Made by a program: the position numbers and the translations under genes
Part shown: piece by piece, positions 36,752 through 47,196 of the stretch
How the letters are laid out: every line of letters begins with the position of its first letter
Position numbering within the stretch: position 1 is the first letter of the stretch
Assembly (NCBI RefSeq): GCF_028890115.1
Contig: NZ_JARCJD010000008.1
Span: 1-64,000, forward strand
Direction of reading: 5' to 3'
Length of the DNA: 64,000 nt
Origin: Phaeobacter sp. QD34_24
GTDB lineage: Bacteria; Pseudomonadota; Alphaproteobacteria; Rhodobacterales; Rhodobacteraceae
The notes under the pieces: generated by a model
What the model saw: only the letters and a program-made list of their open reading frames with translations
Told to the model about the DNA's origin: nothing
Database searches by the model: none

Positions 36752-37375
36752 TCAGGCCGGTTGCGCGGTCAGGCGGTTGACGATTACCCGGAAGGGGATC
36801 AGCGCCACCAGGGCCAGCGAGAGTTTCACCATCCAGTCCGCAACCGCCAGGGAGACCCAGAGCGGGGCAACGGGACCGGCGCCCAGGAGCGGCAGCATCT
36901 CACCGGCCCAGGAGACATCGTTGGCAGGCTCGATCCAGGACAGCGCACCGGAAAAGGCGATGGTGAAGAAGAGGGCGGTATCGACGCTGGACCCCACTAG
37001 GGTCGAGGCCAGCGGCGCACGCCACCATTTGCCTCCGCGCAGGGCGGAGAAGACCGAGATGTCCAGAAGCTGAGCGGTCAGGAAGGCTAGGCCCGAGCCG
37101 ATGGCGATGCGCAGGGTCACCAGCGGGCCGAATTCGCCGATGATCTGCGTGCCGATGAGCGAGCAGATCACGCCCACGACAAAGCCGATAAAGACAACGC
37201 GGCGGGCCGGGCCTTCACCGTAGACACGGTTCATCACATCGGTGACGAGGAAGGCGATCGGATAGGTAAAGGCGCCCCAGGTCAGCCATTGGCCGAACAG
37301 GAATTGCACCAGGATGTTGGAGGCCACAACGACGGCGGCCATGGCAAGAATGCCGGGAAGATGGGAACGTGTCAT
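36752..37375 (-). CDS. Queuosine precursor transporter (YhhQ/QPTR family)
   Basis: 207-aa integral membrane protein with about five to six helices and the VUT/DUF165 signature: FGQWLTWGAFTYPIAFLVTDVMNRVYGEGPARRVV and LDISVFSALRGGKWWRAPLASTLVGSSVDTALFF. Family members import preQ0/preQ1 for queuosine tRNA modification. The ATG at 37375 gives the usual start; upstream frame is unsupported. It has its own terminator. I found no clear preQ1 riboswitch upstream. Confidence 0.88.
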   Translation of the reverse strand: MTRSHLPGILAMAAVVVASNILVQFLFGQWLTWGAFTYPIAFLVTDVMNRVYGEGPARRVVFIGFVVGVICSLIGTQIIGEFGPLVTLRIAIGSGLAFLTAQLLDISVFSALRGGKWWRAPLASTLVGSSVDTALFFTIAFSGALSWIEPANDVSWAGEMLPLLGAGPVAPLWVSLAVADWMVKLSLALVALIPFRVIVNRLTAQPA

Positions 37376-37452
37376 AGATCTGGTCCGTTTTGACAAGGTA
37401 GCGGAGACTTGTTGACTTGCCCGGCGCGCACTCGGCGCCCCGGGGATCGGGC

Positions 37453-37481
37453 CAGTTAGGCCCTTTTGCGGCTTTTGGCAA
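37453..37481 (-). promoter_or_regulatory. Candidate promoter for the queuosine transporter gene
   Basis: On the minus strand TTGCCA, 17-bp spacer, TAACTG, about 78 bp upstream of the ATG. The -35 is good, the -10 mediocre. Confidence 0.3.
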
Positions 37482-37505
37482 GGCCGCGTGTGACAATTGC
37501 AGTGG

Positions 37506-37580
37506 GCTCCCGCCCGCCGAGCGGGCCATCGCAGATGACCCATCGGCCGTTGGGCCGGGCAGCGTGCTGTCGCACGCTGC
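37506..37580 (+). repeat. Two-hairpin dispersed element, copy C
   Basis: GCTCCCGC at 37506; hairpin 1 GCCCGC-cga-GCGGGC (37512-37526); core TTGGGCC (37550-37556); hairpin 2 GCAGCGTGC-tgtc-GCACGCTGC (37559-37580). It is next to the 3' end of the minus-strand gene at 37608 but, unlike the other copies, points against that gene. Confidence 0.75.
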
Positions 37581-37607
37581 GGGCGCGTTCCTGCCAATCG
37601 GGCGGGA

Positions 37608-38531
37608 TCAGTCGGGCAGGCTGTATTCCACCAGCTCGGTGCGCTGCAGGGCGCTGAAATTGTCGTCGGAGATCATCGTTGCGCGCAAGGCTCCGGCCTC
37701 GTCGCGCCAGACCGAGACGCCTTCGAGATTGTCATGGGTTCCAAGGGCGGTTTCAAAGAGGGTGATCTCCTGCATCGCGCCGACATCGGTGATGTCCCAG
37801 CGGCGCAGGCGGCTGCGAAAGCCGATCAGCATGAATTTCCGCTCCAGCAGATAGAACCGGCCATCGGGGCCGAAATCCGCACCCACCGGCATGAACCCAT
37901 TGCGGCGCGGCAGGCTGAAGGGCTGGCTCCAGCGCGCACCGTCCCAGCGCCAGACCGGGATTTCGTCATTCTGGTCCGGGGCGTTTTCCGGCAGCGTATA
38001 GAGACGGCCCCTGTCATCCATCGCCAGGGCTTCGAGGGATTTGTTCAACGGCAGTTGGCGAAAGGCCTGCGGGCGCGGCAGAACCTTGGCGCGGCTGCTG
38101 CCGTTCTTGTGGTGGGCAATGCGCGAGACCCCCTCGAAGGAGATATAGAGGCTGCCGTCAGGCGCGCGAACAAGCCCCTCGCTGTCGACGACCCGTCCTT
38201 GCAGCAGGTTCCCGGTCGAGGCCCGCAGGTGGCGCCTTTTGGTGATATGGGCGGCAGTGATCAGACCGGCCTCACGCGTGATCCTGGCGCGGGCCAGCGT
38301 GGCCCGGTCGCTGAGCACCACAAGGCGGCGGCCGTTGTCCTGCACCTCGATCCCGGAAAAGCCGCCAAACCACGTGGCGTCCTGACCGGCAGGCGCAGTC
38401 CAGGTGAAGGAGGCAAGATGGCGGGCCTGACCTGTTGACTGTCCGCCGCCCGCGCAGGCATAGGCCGCAAGGGTCAGCGCCAGGGCAGGCAACAGCAAGA
38501 GGGTCAGTCGGATTGAAGTACGGCGGCGCAT
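37608..38531 (-). CDS. Exported phytase-like/esterase-like beta-propeller protein
   Basis: 307-aa protein with a signal sequence (LTLLLLPALALTLAAYACAG; a weak lipobox-like AAYAC is present). The remainder has repeats and motifs of the family annotated as esterase-like activity of phytase: FGGFSGIEVQDNGRRLVVLSDRATL, VDSEGLVRAPDGSLYISFEG, NKSLEALAMDDRGRLYTLPE, and LEGVSVWRDEAGALRATMISDDNF. Probably periplasmic; the true substrate is not established. Its start overlaps mepA by 28 nt, and it is the last gene of a four-gene minus-strand run. Confidence 0.8.
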   Translation of the reverse strand: MRRRTSIRLTLLLLPALALTLAAYACAGGGQSTGQARHLASFTWTAPAGQDATWFGGFSGIEVQDNGRRLVVLSDRATLARARITREAGLITAAHITKRRHLRASTGNLLQGRVVDSEGLVRAPDGSLYISFEGVSRIAHHKNGSSRAKVLPRPQAFRQLPLNKSLEALAMDDRGRLYTLPENAPDQNDEIPVWRWDGARWSQPFSLPRRNGFMPVGADFGPDGRFYLLERKFMLIGFRSRLRRWDITDVGAMQEITLFETALGTHDNLEGVSVWRDEAGALRATMISDDNFSALQRTELVEYSLPD

Positions 38532-39373
38532 TGCCGGGGCAGATCCTTGAGCGTGTAGTCGCGGCGCGGCTTGGGTTTCGGCGCATTGGGATCGCGCGGC
38601 TTGGGAGGCGGCGGGTTCAGGATGTCATCTACCCACTTCTGCGCATCGGCGCAGCCATCGCCACGTGGCGGGGGATCTTGATCCACGCAACCTCGGGCGC
38701 CGCGCGGACAGTTGAGCCGGACATGGAAATGGTAGTGATGGCCCCACCAGGGGCGGATCTTGCGCAGCCAGCGCCGGTCTCCCTTGGCGTCCTTGCACAT
38801 CTGCACCTTGGCTCCGGGAAAGACGAAGATCCGCGCCACGCGCTTGTCGCTGGCGGCGGCTTTCAGGATTTCGTGGTGCTGGCGGCTCCAGCTGCCATTC
38901 ACATAGGCGCCCTTGGCCCGGCGAAGGGAGATCGAGGAGATCTTTTCGCGCTGGGCATGGCTCAGGGTCAGGCGATCCGGCGGCAGCATCCAGATGTCGA
39001 TATCAAGACCGATCTGGTGGCTGCGATGCCCCGACAGCATCGGCCCGCCGCGCGGCTGGCTGATGTCGCCGATATATAGGCCCTTCCATCCCGGTAGGGT
39101 CGCGGCAAACGCGCTGAGGTCGCGGATATAGTCGATGGTCTCCGGATGTCCCCAGTTGCGGTTGCGCGACAGGCGCATGGCCTGCCAGGTGGGGCCGGTT
39201 TCCGGCAGCTCGACCGCACCCGCAACGCAGCCCTTGGCATAAGATCCCAGTGGTGCGGGCTTTTGCTGGGATCCGGTTGCCTTGGCGCCGAACAGTTGCT
39301 TTGCGGGCGTTTCAGCCGTTGCGGGACCCAGAAGGCCGATCAGGGCAAAACACGTCGCAATCAGCAGTCTCAC
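38504..39373 (-). CDS. mepA: Penicillin-insensitive murein endopeptidase (MepA)
   Basis: 289-aa secreted LAS-type metallopeptidase that cuts D-Ala-mDAP crosslinks in peptidoglycan. Signal peptide at the start; zinc ligands lie in GHRSHQIGLDIDIWML and in WWGHHYHFHVRLNCP. The C-terminus carries a proline/lysine-rich stretch (NPPPPKPRDPNAPKPKPRR). I chose the GTG at 39373: AAGGAG precedes it and it overlaps the MFS stop as GTGA; the ATG at 39400 lacks such a site and would overlap more. Confidence 0.92.
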   Translation of the reverse strand: MRLLIATCFALIGLLGPATAETPAKQLFGAKATGSQQKPAPLGSYAKGCVAGAVELPETGPTWQAMRLSRNRNWGHPETIDYIRDLSAFAATLPGWKGLYIGDISQPRGGPMLSGHRSHQIGLDIDIWMLPPDRLTLSHAQREKISSISLRRAKGAYVNGSWSRQHHEILKAAASDKRVARIFVFPGAKVQMCKDAKGDRRWLRKIRPWWGHHYHFHVRLNCPRGARGCVDQDPPPRGDGCADAQKWVDDILNPPPPKPRDPNAPKPKPRRDYTLKDLPRQCAAVLQSD

Positions 39374-40734
39374 TTCTGGTCTCCTTCGGCACTCACCCAT
39401 TTCAACAGAATCAAGCCTAGTACAAAGAGACCGATAACGGGAGTGATCCCGAGGCGCGCGCTGCCGGTCACGGTGGTGGCAACACCGATCAAGGCCGGTG
39501 CGAGGAAGGCTGTCGCGCGCCCCGAAAGCCCATAAAGACCAAAGCTTTCCGTGGCTTTGGCCAGATCCGTATGGCGTACCATCAGGCTGCGGCTGGCGGC
39601 TTGCAAGATTCCGCCGAAGCCGCCGATCAGCACCCCGCAGCCAAAGAAAACGGCATCCGGCAGGGTGGAGCCCTCGGGTAGGGGTAGTCCGAAGAATTGC
39701 TCACGCGACATGGAGACGACGGTGATGCAGACCAGCGTGAGCACCAGGATGGCGACGATGATCACGGGTTTCGGGCCATGGCGCCGGTCCGCCTTGCCGC
39801 CCAGCCAGCTGAACAGCGTGGCCGAGATCGCGGCGATGATCCCGAAGATTCCGATCGAGGTGATCGACCAGTCCAGCACCAGGCTCGCATAGACGCCGCC
39901 AAAGGCATAAAGCCCGTTGAGCGCATCCCGGTAGAGCATGGAAGAGACCAGGTAGCTGGTCAGGCTGGCGCGATGGCGCAGACCCGAAACCAGATCGATG
40001 ACCATGCCGACGGCACGACGCAGGCTTGCCCGCTGGCCGGTCGCCTTGTCATCGCGCACCCATAGGAAATAGGGCACCATGAAGACGGCGAACCAGAGGG
40101 CCGTCAGAGGACCGACGGATCGGGTGCCTTCCTTTGCCTCTGCATTCAGGCCCAGAATGGGGTCCAGCCCGATCAGGGTCTTGCCGCTCTCCTGTTCCAC
40201 GAACAACAGGAGCATGATGAAAAGCGCGATCACCCCGCCCAGATAGCCAAAGGCAAAGCCGGAACCGGAGATCGCGCCGACCTCCTCCTTGCTTCCGAGG
40301 GAGGGAAGTTGCGAATTGATGAAGATCAGGGCGAATTCGGCGCCGATGAAACCAATGCCGAAGCTGACCAGCATCCACCACAGGTTGCTGCCCGCCGGAT
40401 CCATATACCAAAGCCCCCAGGCGCCGATCACGTACATCAGGGAAAAGGCCATGATCCAGGGCATCTTGCGCCCCGATATATCCGCCAGCGCCCCCAGGAA
40501 AGGCGCGCCGAAGCCGATGAACAGGCCGGTGATGGTCATGCCCAGCGACCAGACGGTCTGCGCCTGTGCCTTGGCGGCCTCTTCTGCCAGCCCCAGGCCA
40601 AGGAAATGCTCGGCTGCGACAGCGGCAAAGAAGGGACCAAACACGAAGGTCACCAAGAGCGTGTGATAGGGTTGGCTGGCCCAGTCGAAGAACCACCATC
40701 CCCAAATGCGCTTCTTCTGTGAAATCTCTGCCAT
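39370..40734 (-). CDS. MFS transporter, UMF1/Atg22-like family
   Basis: 454-aa membrane protein with about 12 helices. The N-terminus RIWGWWFFDWASQPYHTLLVTFVFGPFF and the loop GFGAPFLGALADISGRKMPW are characteristic of UMF1 transporters. Substrate unknown; fungal Atg22 exports amino acids from the vacuole. Alternative ATG three codons upstream (40743) has no room for a ribosome site. Co-directional with the thioesterase gene upstream and coupled to mepA. Confidence 0.88.
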   Translation of the reverse strand: MAEISQKKRIWGWWFFDWASQPYHTLLVTFVFGPFFAAVAAEHFLGLGLAEEAAKAQAQTVWSLGMTITGLFIGFGAPFLGALADISGRKMPWIMAFSLMYVIGAWGLWYMDPAGSNLWWMLVSFGIGFIGAEFALIFINSQLPSLGSKEEVGAISGSGFAFGYLGGVIALFIMLLLFVEQESGKTLIGLDPILGLNAEAKEGTRSVGPLTALWFAVFMVPYFLWVRDDKATGQRASLRRAVGMVIDLVSGLRHRASLTSYLVSSMLYRDALNGLYAFGGVYASLVLDWSITSIGIFGIIAAISATLFSWLGGKADRRHGPKPVIIVAILVLTLVCITVVSMSREQFFGLPLPEGSTLPDAVFFGCGVLIGGFGGILQAASRSLMVRHTDLAKATESFGLYGLSGRATAFLAPALIGVATTVTGSARLGITPVIGLFVLGLILLKWVSAEGDQK

Positions 40735-40787
40735 GTCGCCCATCCCCCGCTGCGGTGTTGCCGCCGATAAGACAGATGCGGGGCGCG

Positions 40788-41345
40788 CTAGGCAAGCCCC
40801 TCTTGCGTCTCTGACATCGGCGGCCAGGGGCGCGTGGCATCCGCCTGGCACCAGCCCTTGATCCAATCGGGCATGGCGGGGCTTTCGTCTCCGTCCTGTC
40901 CAACGGCCTGCAGAACCTTGGCCGGGGGCACGATGCCGTTGGCATCCGTCACGGCAGTGCGCAGCATCACGTGGCTGGCGCAGTCTCCGTTTGCTTTCCA
41001 CATGGACTGTTCCAGGTAGATGAACTTCTCGTCCCAGGCCACGGCGCGGCTGCGCATCTCGAAACGTTCAAAGCCCCGGATGCGGCGGCGAAACCGGACC
41101 GAGGTGCCTGCGACGGTCATCCCCCACCGGTTTTGTCGCAAGGCGCCGATCAGCCCGACGCGCTGCGCCAGCATGGTGCGCCCCAGATCATAAAGGGTCA
41201 TGGCGCGGCCATTGTTCAACTCCAGCCAGATATCCAGATCCCAGGGCCAGCAGATATGGCTGGAGCGATGCACCGCCGTCAGCGGCAGCGGCTCCATGCG
41301 GCTGGCCACATAAAGATCCTTCAGAAGGCGCACGATGGGGAACAT
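40788..41345 (-). CDS. Acyl-CoA thioesterase-like hotdog protein
   Basis: 185-aa protein with the 4HBT-type hotdog pattern WPWDLDIWLELNNGRAMTLYDLGRTML, like THEM6-related thioesterases that hydrolyse acyl-CoA. It starts MFPIVRLLKDLYVASR, a hydrophobic/basic N-terminus; the open frame upstream is not conserved-looking. First gene of the run thioesterase, MFS, mepA, phytase-like. It diverges from yggT. Confidence 0.8.
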   Translation of the reverse strand: MFPIVRLLKDLYVASRMEPLPLTAVHRSSHICWPWDLDIWLELNNGRAMTLYDLGRTMLAQRVGLIGALRQNRWGMTVAGTSVRFRRRIRGFERFEMRSRAVAWDEKFIYLEQSMWKANGDCASHVMLRTAVTDANGIVPPAKVLQAVGQDGDESPAMPDWIKGWCQADATRPWPPMSETQEGLA

Positions 41346-41476
41346 GGGGCGGGTACTCCGGCTGTTTCGTGATCCTCTTGCCACCCATTTACCGCCCGTC
41401 AACCGCAACCTCGCGGAAGGCTTGCGCATCGGGCCGGGGCTGCTTACCTGTTACGCGGCTAACAAAGGGGAATAGG

Positions 41477-41764
41477 ATGCTCTCGCTGTTTCAAATCCTG
41501 CTTTTGATCCTGGACATCGTCTGGTTCTTCATCATCGCCCATGTGATCATGAGCTGGCTGATCAATTTCCAGGTGCTGAACCTGCAGCAGCAGTTCGTGG
41601 CGCAGATCTGGTATGGTGTGAACCGCCTCCTTGAGCCCCTGTACGCCCCCGTGCGCCGTATCCTGCCCAATATGCAGGGGATCGATCTGGCGCCGCTGGT
41701 GGTACTGATCGCGGTCTATGCGCTGCGGATCATCATTCAGAACAACATGGTGATGTTCTACTGA
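41477..41764 (+). CDS. YggT-family membrane protein
   Basis: 95-aa protein with two hydrophobic helices separated by the signature YGVNRLLEPLYAPVRRILPNMQGIDLAPLVVLI. YggT proteins are linked to osmotic tolerance and cell-division placement, but their biochemical role is unsettled. GGGGAATAGG precedes the ATG; upstream frame rejected because it overlaps the divergent promoter. Confidence 0.9.
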   Translation: MLSLFQILLLILDIVWFFIIAHVIMSWLINFQVLNLQQQFVAQIWYGVNRLLEPLYAPVRRILPNMQGIDLAPLVVLIAVYALRIIIQNNMVMFY

Positions 41765-41895
41765 TCCCAATGCGCTGCGGGCCGATTGAGGCCCTGACGA
41801 AGCGAATTTGACCGGGCGCCTCTTGCCGCCCGAATCGTCCTGTGGGATTGTGTGCGGCGAACCCGAGCAGACACTCCCTTGAGGCCCTCCTTTCG

Positions 41896-43956
41896 ATGAC
41901 GCAGACGACAGACCTGTCCCGGGCGACCCCGCTGCTGCGCGACATCTTCGGCTTTGATGCCTTTCGCCCCGGCCAGGAAGAGATCGTCGATGCAGTGACC
42001 GCAGGCGAGAATGTCTTGGCGATCATGCCGACGGGGGGCGGGAAATCCCTGTGCTACCAACTGCCTGCGCTGCTGCGCGAGGGGATCACAGTGGTGATCT
42101 CGCCGTTGATTGCCCTGATGCGCGACCAGGTGCGGGCGCTTGAGGAGGCGGGCGTCTGCGCAGGCGCACTGACCTCGGGCAATACCGAGGAAGAGACCGA
42201 AGCCGTCTGGGAGGCGATCGAGGCGGGGCGCTTGAAGCTATTGTACATGGCGCCGGAACGTCTGGCCTCGGGGGCGGCGATGGGCATGCTGCGGCGGATC
42301 GGGGTCAGCCTGATTGCCGTGGACGAGGCCCATTGCGTCAGCCAGTGGGGCCATGATTTCCGCCCCGACTACCTGCGCATTGGGGAACTCCGCCGCGCGC
42401 TGGGCGTGCCCTTGGCGGCCTTTACCGCGACGGCGGATCAGGAAACCCAGGAAGAGATCGTTCAGAAACTGTTCGATGGGGAGGCGCCGCGGGCCTTCCT
42501 GCGCGGCTTTGACCGGCCCAATATCCACCTGGCCTTTGGCGCCAAGGACGGGCCGCGCCGCCAGATCCTCGACTTTGCCGCGGCGCGCAAGGGGCAGTCC
42601 GGGATTGTCTACTGCGGCACCCGCGCCAAGACCGAGGCGCTTGCTGCCGCCCTGCGCGAGGCGGGCCATGTGGCCTGCCACTATCATGGCGGCATGGAGG
42701 CCGAGGACCGGCGCATCGTGGAGACGCGGTTCGCGCGCGAGGATGGGCTGATCGTGGTGGCGACGGTGGCCTTTGGCATGGGAATCGACAAGCCAGATAT
42801 CCGCTGGGTCGCCCATGCGGATCTGCCCAAGAGCATCGAGGCCTATTACCAGGAAATCGGCCGCGCGGGGCGGGATGGGGCACCGGCTGAGACGCTTACC
42901 CTGTTCGGCCCCGAGGACATTCGCCTGCGCCGCAGCCAGATCGACGAAGGCATGGCGCCGCCCGAACGGCGGGCGGCGGATCATGCGCGGCTCAATGCGC
43001 TTCTGGGGCTGGCCGAGGCGCTGACATGCCGTCGCCAGACGCTGCTCTCCTATTTCGGCGAAGAGACCGCGCCTTGCGGCAATTGCGATCTTTGCGACAG
43101 CCCGGTTGAGGTCTTTGACGGCACCACGGCGGTGCGCAAGGCGCTGTCGGCGATTCTGCGCACGCAGGAGACCTATGGCACGGGCCACCTGATCGACATC
43201 CTGCGCGGCACCGAGACAGACCGGGTGCGGGCCAAGCGTCATGACGAGCTGTCGGTCTTTGGCTGTGGCAAGGAATACGGCAAGCCCCAGTGGCAGGCGG
43301 TGTTCCGGCAGATGATGGGCCACGACCTGGTGCGCCCGGACCCCGAACGCCACGGCGCCTTGCGCATGACCGAGGCGGCCCTGCCGGTGCTGCGCGGCGA
43401 GGCGGAGATTGCCTTGCGCAGGGATACGATCAAGTCCGCCGCGCGCCGCCCGGCGGTGAAGGCGCTGGTCTCGGATGAGGATGCGCCGCTCCTGTCGGCG
43501 CTGAAGGCGAAACGCCGCGCGCTGGCCGAGGCGCAGAAGGTGCCCGCCTATGTGATCTTCCCGGATCGCACCCTGATCGAGATGGCCGAGCAGCGCCCCG
43601 AGAGCCTGGATCAGATGGCCCGGATCAGCGGCGTCGGAGCCAAGAAGCTGGAGCGCTATGGAGAGGCCTTCCTTTCGGTGATCACCGGTGCGGTGGAGCA
43701 ACTCCATCCGCAGCGGCGCAAGCTGGCAGCGCGGGCCGGGGCCGGCTCGGTCTATGATGCGCTGTTGGAGGCGCAGGGACAGCTTGCGCGCGGGGAGTGC
43801 GGCACCTTGAAGCCTCTCAGCTGTTCGGCGTCACTTTTGGCGAAGGTGGCACAGTTGCGCCCCGAGGATGAGGCCGGGCTTGAACGGCTCTTGGGGGAGC
43901 GCCGCGCGCAACGTTTCGCGGCGGCGTTTCTGGACGTCTTGCGCGGCGCGGGCTAA
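41896..43956 (+). CDS. recQ: ATP-dependent DNA helicase RecQ
   Basis: 686-aa 3'-5' helicase. Walker A MPTGGGKSLCYQLP (motif I), DEAHCVSQWGHDFRPDYLRIG (motif II and the RecQ aromatic loop), and VAFGMGIDKPDIRWVAH...EIGRAGRDGAPAE (motifs V-VI) are intact. The zinc site is CRRQTLLSYFGEETAPCGNCDLCD, followed by the winged-helix RQC and an HRDC domain (FPDRTLIEMAEQRPESLDQMARISGVGAKKLERYGEAFL). A further C-terminal HRDC-like segment (about 615-685) makes it longer than E. coli RecQ. Start at ATG 41896. Confidence 0.96.
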   Translation: MTQTTDLSRATPLLRDIFGFDAFRPGQEEIVDAVTAGENVLAIMPTGGGKSLCYQLPALLREGITVVISPLIALMRDQVRALEEAGVCAGALTSGNTEEETEAVWEAIEAGRLKLLYMAPERLASGAAMGMLRRIGVSLIAVDEAHCVSQWGHDFRPDYLRIGELRRALGVPLAAFTATADQETQEEIVQKLFDGEAPRAFLRGFDRPNIHLAFGAKDGPRRQILDFAAARKGQSGIVYCGTRAKTEALAAALREAGHVACHYHGGMEAEDRRIVETRFAREDGLIVVATVAFGMGIDKPDIRWVAHADLPKSIEAYYQEIGRAGRDGAPAETLTLFGPEDIRLRRSQIDEGMAPPERRAADHARLNALLGLAEALTCRRQTLLSYFGEETAPCGNCDLCDSPVEVFDGTTAVRKALSAILRTQETYGTGHLIDILRGTETDRVRAKRHDELSVFGCGKEYGKPQWQAVFRQMMGHDLVRPDPERHGALRMTEAALPVLRGEAEIALRRDTIKSAARRPAVKALVSDEDAPLLSALKAKRRALAEAQKVPAYVIFPDRTLIEMAEQRPESLDQMARISGVGAKKLERYGEAFLSVITGAVEQLHPQRRKLAARAGAGSVYDALLEAQGQLARGECGTLKPLSCSASLLAKVAQLRPEDEAGLERLLGERRAQRFAAAFLDVLRGAG

Positions 43957-43986
43957 GTCTGGCCCAGAACAGAGCGAGGATCAGAG

Positions 43987-44748
43987 ATGCTGGTAGTGGT
44001 TTCCCCTGCAAAGAAGCTGGACTGGGCAGAGCGCGGCATGGAGATGACCGCGCCCGTATTCCAGGAGGACGCGGCGCGTCTGAACGCGGTCGCGCGGGAG
44101 CTCACGGTGGCTGACCTCATGAAGCTGATGCATATCAGCGAGGATCTGGCCAAGCTGAACTACGACCGGTTCCGCAGTTTCGAAGACGCGCCTGCATCCG
44201 AGGCGCTGCGCCCTGCGGCGCTGGCCTTTGCGGGAGACACCTACCAGGGGCTGGAAGCCGCATCCCTGGATGACGAGGAGATGACCTGGGCGCAGGATCA
44301 CTTCCGCATCCTGTCTGGCCTTTATGGCGTCCTGCGGCCCATGGACGGGATGCAGCCCTACCGGCTGGAGATGGGATCGCGGCTGAAGAACGAACGCGGC
44401 AAGAACCTTTATGACTACTGGGGCAGCCAGATCGCAGAGGCGCTGAACGCCCAGGCCGAGGAGACCGGCAGCGATATCCTGGTGAACTGTGCCAGCCAGG
44501 AGTATTTTGGCGCCGTGGATCTCAAGGCGCTGAAGCCAAAGGTGATCACGCCGGTTTTCATGGAGATGAAGAACGGCACCCCCAAGGTGGTCAGCTTCTA
44601 TGCCAAACGGGCGCGGGGGGCGATGGCACGCTATATCATCCAGCACCGATTGGAAGATGCAGAGTCCCTGACGGATTTCGACACTGGCGGCTATGCCTAT
44701 CAACCGGACATGTCGGAGCCGGACAAACCGGTCTTCCTGCGCGGCTGA
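43987..44748 (+). CDS. yaaA: Peroxide stress protein YaaA
   Basis: 253-aa DUF328 protein. Signature opening MLVVVSPAKKLDW, the central FRILSGLYGVLRPMDGMQPYRLEMG and the C-terminal GYAYQPDMSEPDKPVFLR match YaaA, which limits free iron and DNA damage during peroxide stress and binds DNA. It follows recQ by 30 bp, so a shared transcript with a repair helicase is plausible. It converges on the hybrid kinase 9 bp away. Confidence 0.93.
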   Translation: MLVVVSPAKKLDWAERGMEMTAPVFQEDAARLNAVARELTVADLMKLMHISEDLAKLNYDRFRSFEDAPASEALRPAALAFAGDTYQGLEAASLDDEEMTWAQDHFRILSGLYGVLRPMDGMQPYRLEMGSRLKNERGKNLYDYWGSQIAEALNAQAEETGSDILVNCASQEYFGAVDLKALKPKVITPVFMEMKNGTPKVVSFYAKRARGAMARYIIQHRLEDAESLTDFDTGGYAYQPDMSEPDKPVFLRG

Positions 44749-44757
44749 TGGCTGCCG

Positions 44758-47052
<2,295 letters not shown>

Positions 47053-47196
47053 CCCTGCGTGCTCCAACCACTTCCTATCGGCATGCAACGCCGTGGCCTG
47101 AAATACGGCGACGGGTATGCCTGCCTTCGGTGTTACGATGGGAAACCTTGCTATGGCGTTAAGCCCGTGCCAGCTTAGCCCTATTAGGAGGGTGCC

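Noticed and set aside
37376-37607. preQ1 riboswitch before the queuosine transporter
   Set aside because: The expected hairpin plus A-rich tail with the conserved ACACCCT-type loop is not seen; a covariance search could still find a divergent one.
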